64,000 bases of DNA from positions 62,001-126,000 of the forward strand of contig JAUHYW010000008.1 of NCBI GenBank assembly GCA_030426085.1, read 5' to 3'. Below the pieces are notes generated by a model that did not search any database, was not told the origin of the DNA, and was given only the letters and a program-made list of their open reading frames with translations. Below, piece by piece: positions 63,318-64,000 of this stretch; the stretch's first letter is position 1, and every line of letters begins with the position of its first letter. This DNA comes from a bacterium. Its GTDB lineage: Bacteria > Myxococcota_A > Bradymonadia > UBA7976 > UBA1532. Position numbers and translations under genes: made by a program.

Positions 63318-64000
63318 TCACAGGGCCTGGCACGAGGCGCCGTCGAGCACCTCGAACACCATACCCGCCCGCAGGGCGTACTCGGCGAACCGGACGTCGT
63401 CCCGGGCCGCCTCGAACCGATCGCTGCCCACCGCCTCGCCGGCGACGTACCCCCGCGAGGTCAGGTGCAGCAGACAGTAGTCCGAGGAGTCCTCCCGGTT
63501 GGCGGTGATGTCGTTGCCCGGCGGCGGCCCCCAGAGCTGGAAGCCCTCCACCGTCACCTCGAAGCTGCTGACGAGCCCCGAGGTCTCGCCGTAGCGACCC
63601 AGGGGGTTCGGCCCCGACGAGATGAACGCCGGCAGGCCCACCGGCGCCGGCGAAGTGTAGACCGGGCCGCCCACCGGCTGGCCGTCGGGCCCCACCCGCA
63701 GCACCCGGGCCCCGCCGCGATCGTCGACGACGACGACCGCCTGATTGCCGTCGATGCGGGCCGCCTGCCACTGCGCGATGAGCGCGCCCGACAGCGGCGA
63801 GGCGCTGTTGAACAGGGTCAGCACCGAGTACAACCCGCTCTCGGCGACGTAGCGGGCCTGCTTCTGCAAGCGCACGTTGCCCGCGCTGGCGATGTTCTGG
63901 GTCGTCGAGCGCATCGCCAGCAGCCCCAGGGCCAGCATGGCGAACAGGATCAGGATCGCCAGGACCAGCGCGCTGCCCCGCTCCCTCCGGCGCCGTGGGC
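63318..64000 (-). CDS. PilX-like minor pilin, 5' end outside window
   Basis: The frame is open to the right edge: ...RRRRERGSALVLAILILFAM, where Gly-Ser marks a class III (prepilin) cleavage site and the following hydrophobic helix is the pilin stem. No Glu at position 5 is present, as in PilX/GspK-like proteins. The globular part (about 200 residues) ends with two Cys (DYCLLHL, GASCQAL). PilX is a minor pilin acting with PilY1 at the pilus tip. Further pil genes probably lie right of the window. Confidence 0.85.
   Translation of the reverse strand, partial: PRRRRERGSALVLAILILFAMLALGLLAMRSTTQNIASAGNVRLQKQARYVAESGLYSVLTLFNSASPLSGALIAQWQAARIDGNQAVVVVDDRGGARVLRVGPDGQPVGGPVYTSPAPVGLPAFISSGPNPLGRYGETSGLVSSFEVTVEGFQLWGPPPGNDITANREDSSDYCLLHLTSRGYVAGEAVGSDRFEAARDDVRFAEYALRAGMVFEVLDGASCQAL

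Overview
The window is a very GC-rich (roughly 70-75% by eye), densely packed stretch of bacterial chromosome. The protein content points to Myxococcota or close delta-proteobacterial relatives. The markers are many Cys-rich lipoproteins, MopE-type metal-binding motifs, thrombospondin type-3 (TSP3) repeats, DUF4215/Myxo-disulfide repeats, PEGA-domain proteins, Ser/Thr kinases, a CarD regulator, a C-terminal MYXO-CTERM-like tail (near 51,180-51,292) and a caspase-like protease. This is an inference from gene content; no rRNA or tRNA gene was seen.

Layout. 1-3,106: end of a MopE-like secreted protein, an SBF/BASS transporter and a cytochrome P450. 3,111-8,963 (minus): an operon of three lipoproteins with propeller-like repeats and an outer-membrane protein, every junction an ATGA overlap. 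9,082-13,961 (minus): a membrane-anchored STAND-like P-loop NTPase and a zinc-ribbon/kinase/PEGA receptor. 13,962-17,205: about 3.2 kb without a convincing gene, holding three tandem-repeat arrays (about 130, 32 and 33 bp), a long inverted repeat, and a five-repeat CRISPR array without cas genes. 17,206-22,389: the most unusual locus. A small secreted protein, an 871-residue TSP3 lipoprotein whose C-terminus carries a D...ExK pattern like restriction-endonuclease-fold toxins, then four tandem near-identical small genes and a fifth decayed copy in 498-501-bp units. I read this as a candidate surface-anchored polymorphic toxin with an amplified immunity array. 22,390-23,258: non-coding DNA rich in perfect palindromes.

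23,259-27,283: a DUF2807 lipoprotein, then an ECF sigma factor, a membrane anti-sigma candidate and a caspase-family protein with surface-type repeats, the last three joined by overlaps. 27,308-35,687: a Cys-rich lipoprotein (minus), an ABC-F ATPase, a PLP decarboxylase, a small membrane protein, a GH31 lipoprotein and a second kinase. 35,650-41,757 (minus): a 2,035-residue mosaic Cys-rich lipoprotein. 41,935-43,928: a lipoprotein/TPR pair. 44,271-48,958: an FAA hydrolase, a PEGA-like membrane protein with a repeat insertion, a coiled-coil membrane protein and a Cys-rich lipoprotein. 49,078-52,820: asd, a MYXO-CTERM-like protein, an outer-membrane barrel and truA. 52,863-55,788 (minus): a DUF4398 / TSP3-OmpA / TPR-barrel envelope operon. 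55,946-58,847: CarD, a small unknown, and a SurA/PpiC-type lipoprotein. 58,857-64,000 (minus): a BamD-like lipoprotein, a PilY1-like adhesin and the end of a PilX-like minor pilin.

Functionally the window is dominated by the cell envelope: surface lipoproteins, outer-membrane biogenesis (BamD-like, SurA-like), type IV pilus accessories, and stress or signal transduction (ECF/caspase, two kinases, CarD). Housekeeping genes are few (asd, truA, ABC-F). Near-consensus TTGAC-type promoters with 17-18 bp spacing precede several genes, so ordinary sigma-70-type promoters are readable despite the GC content.
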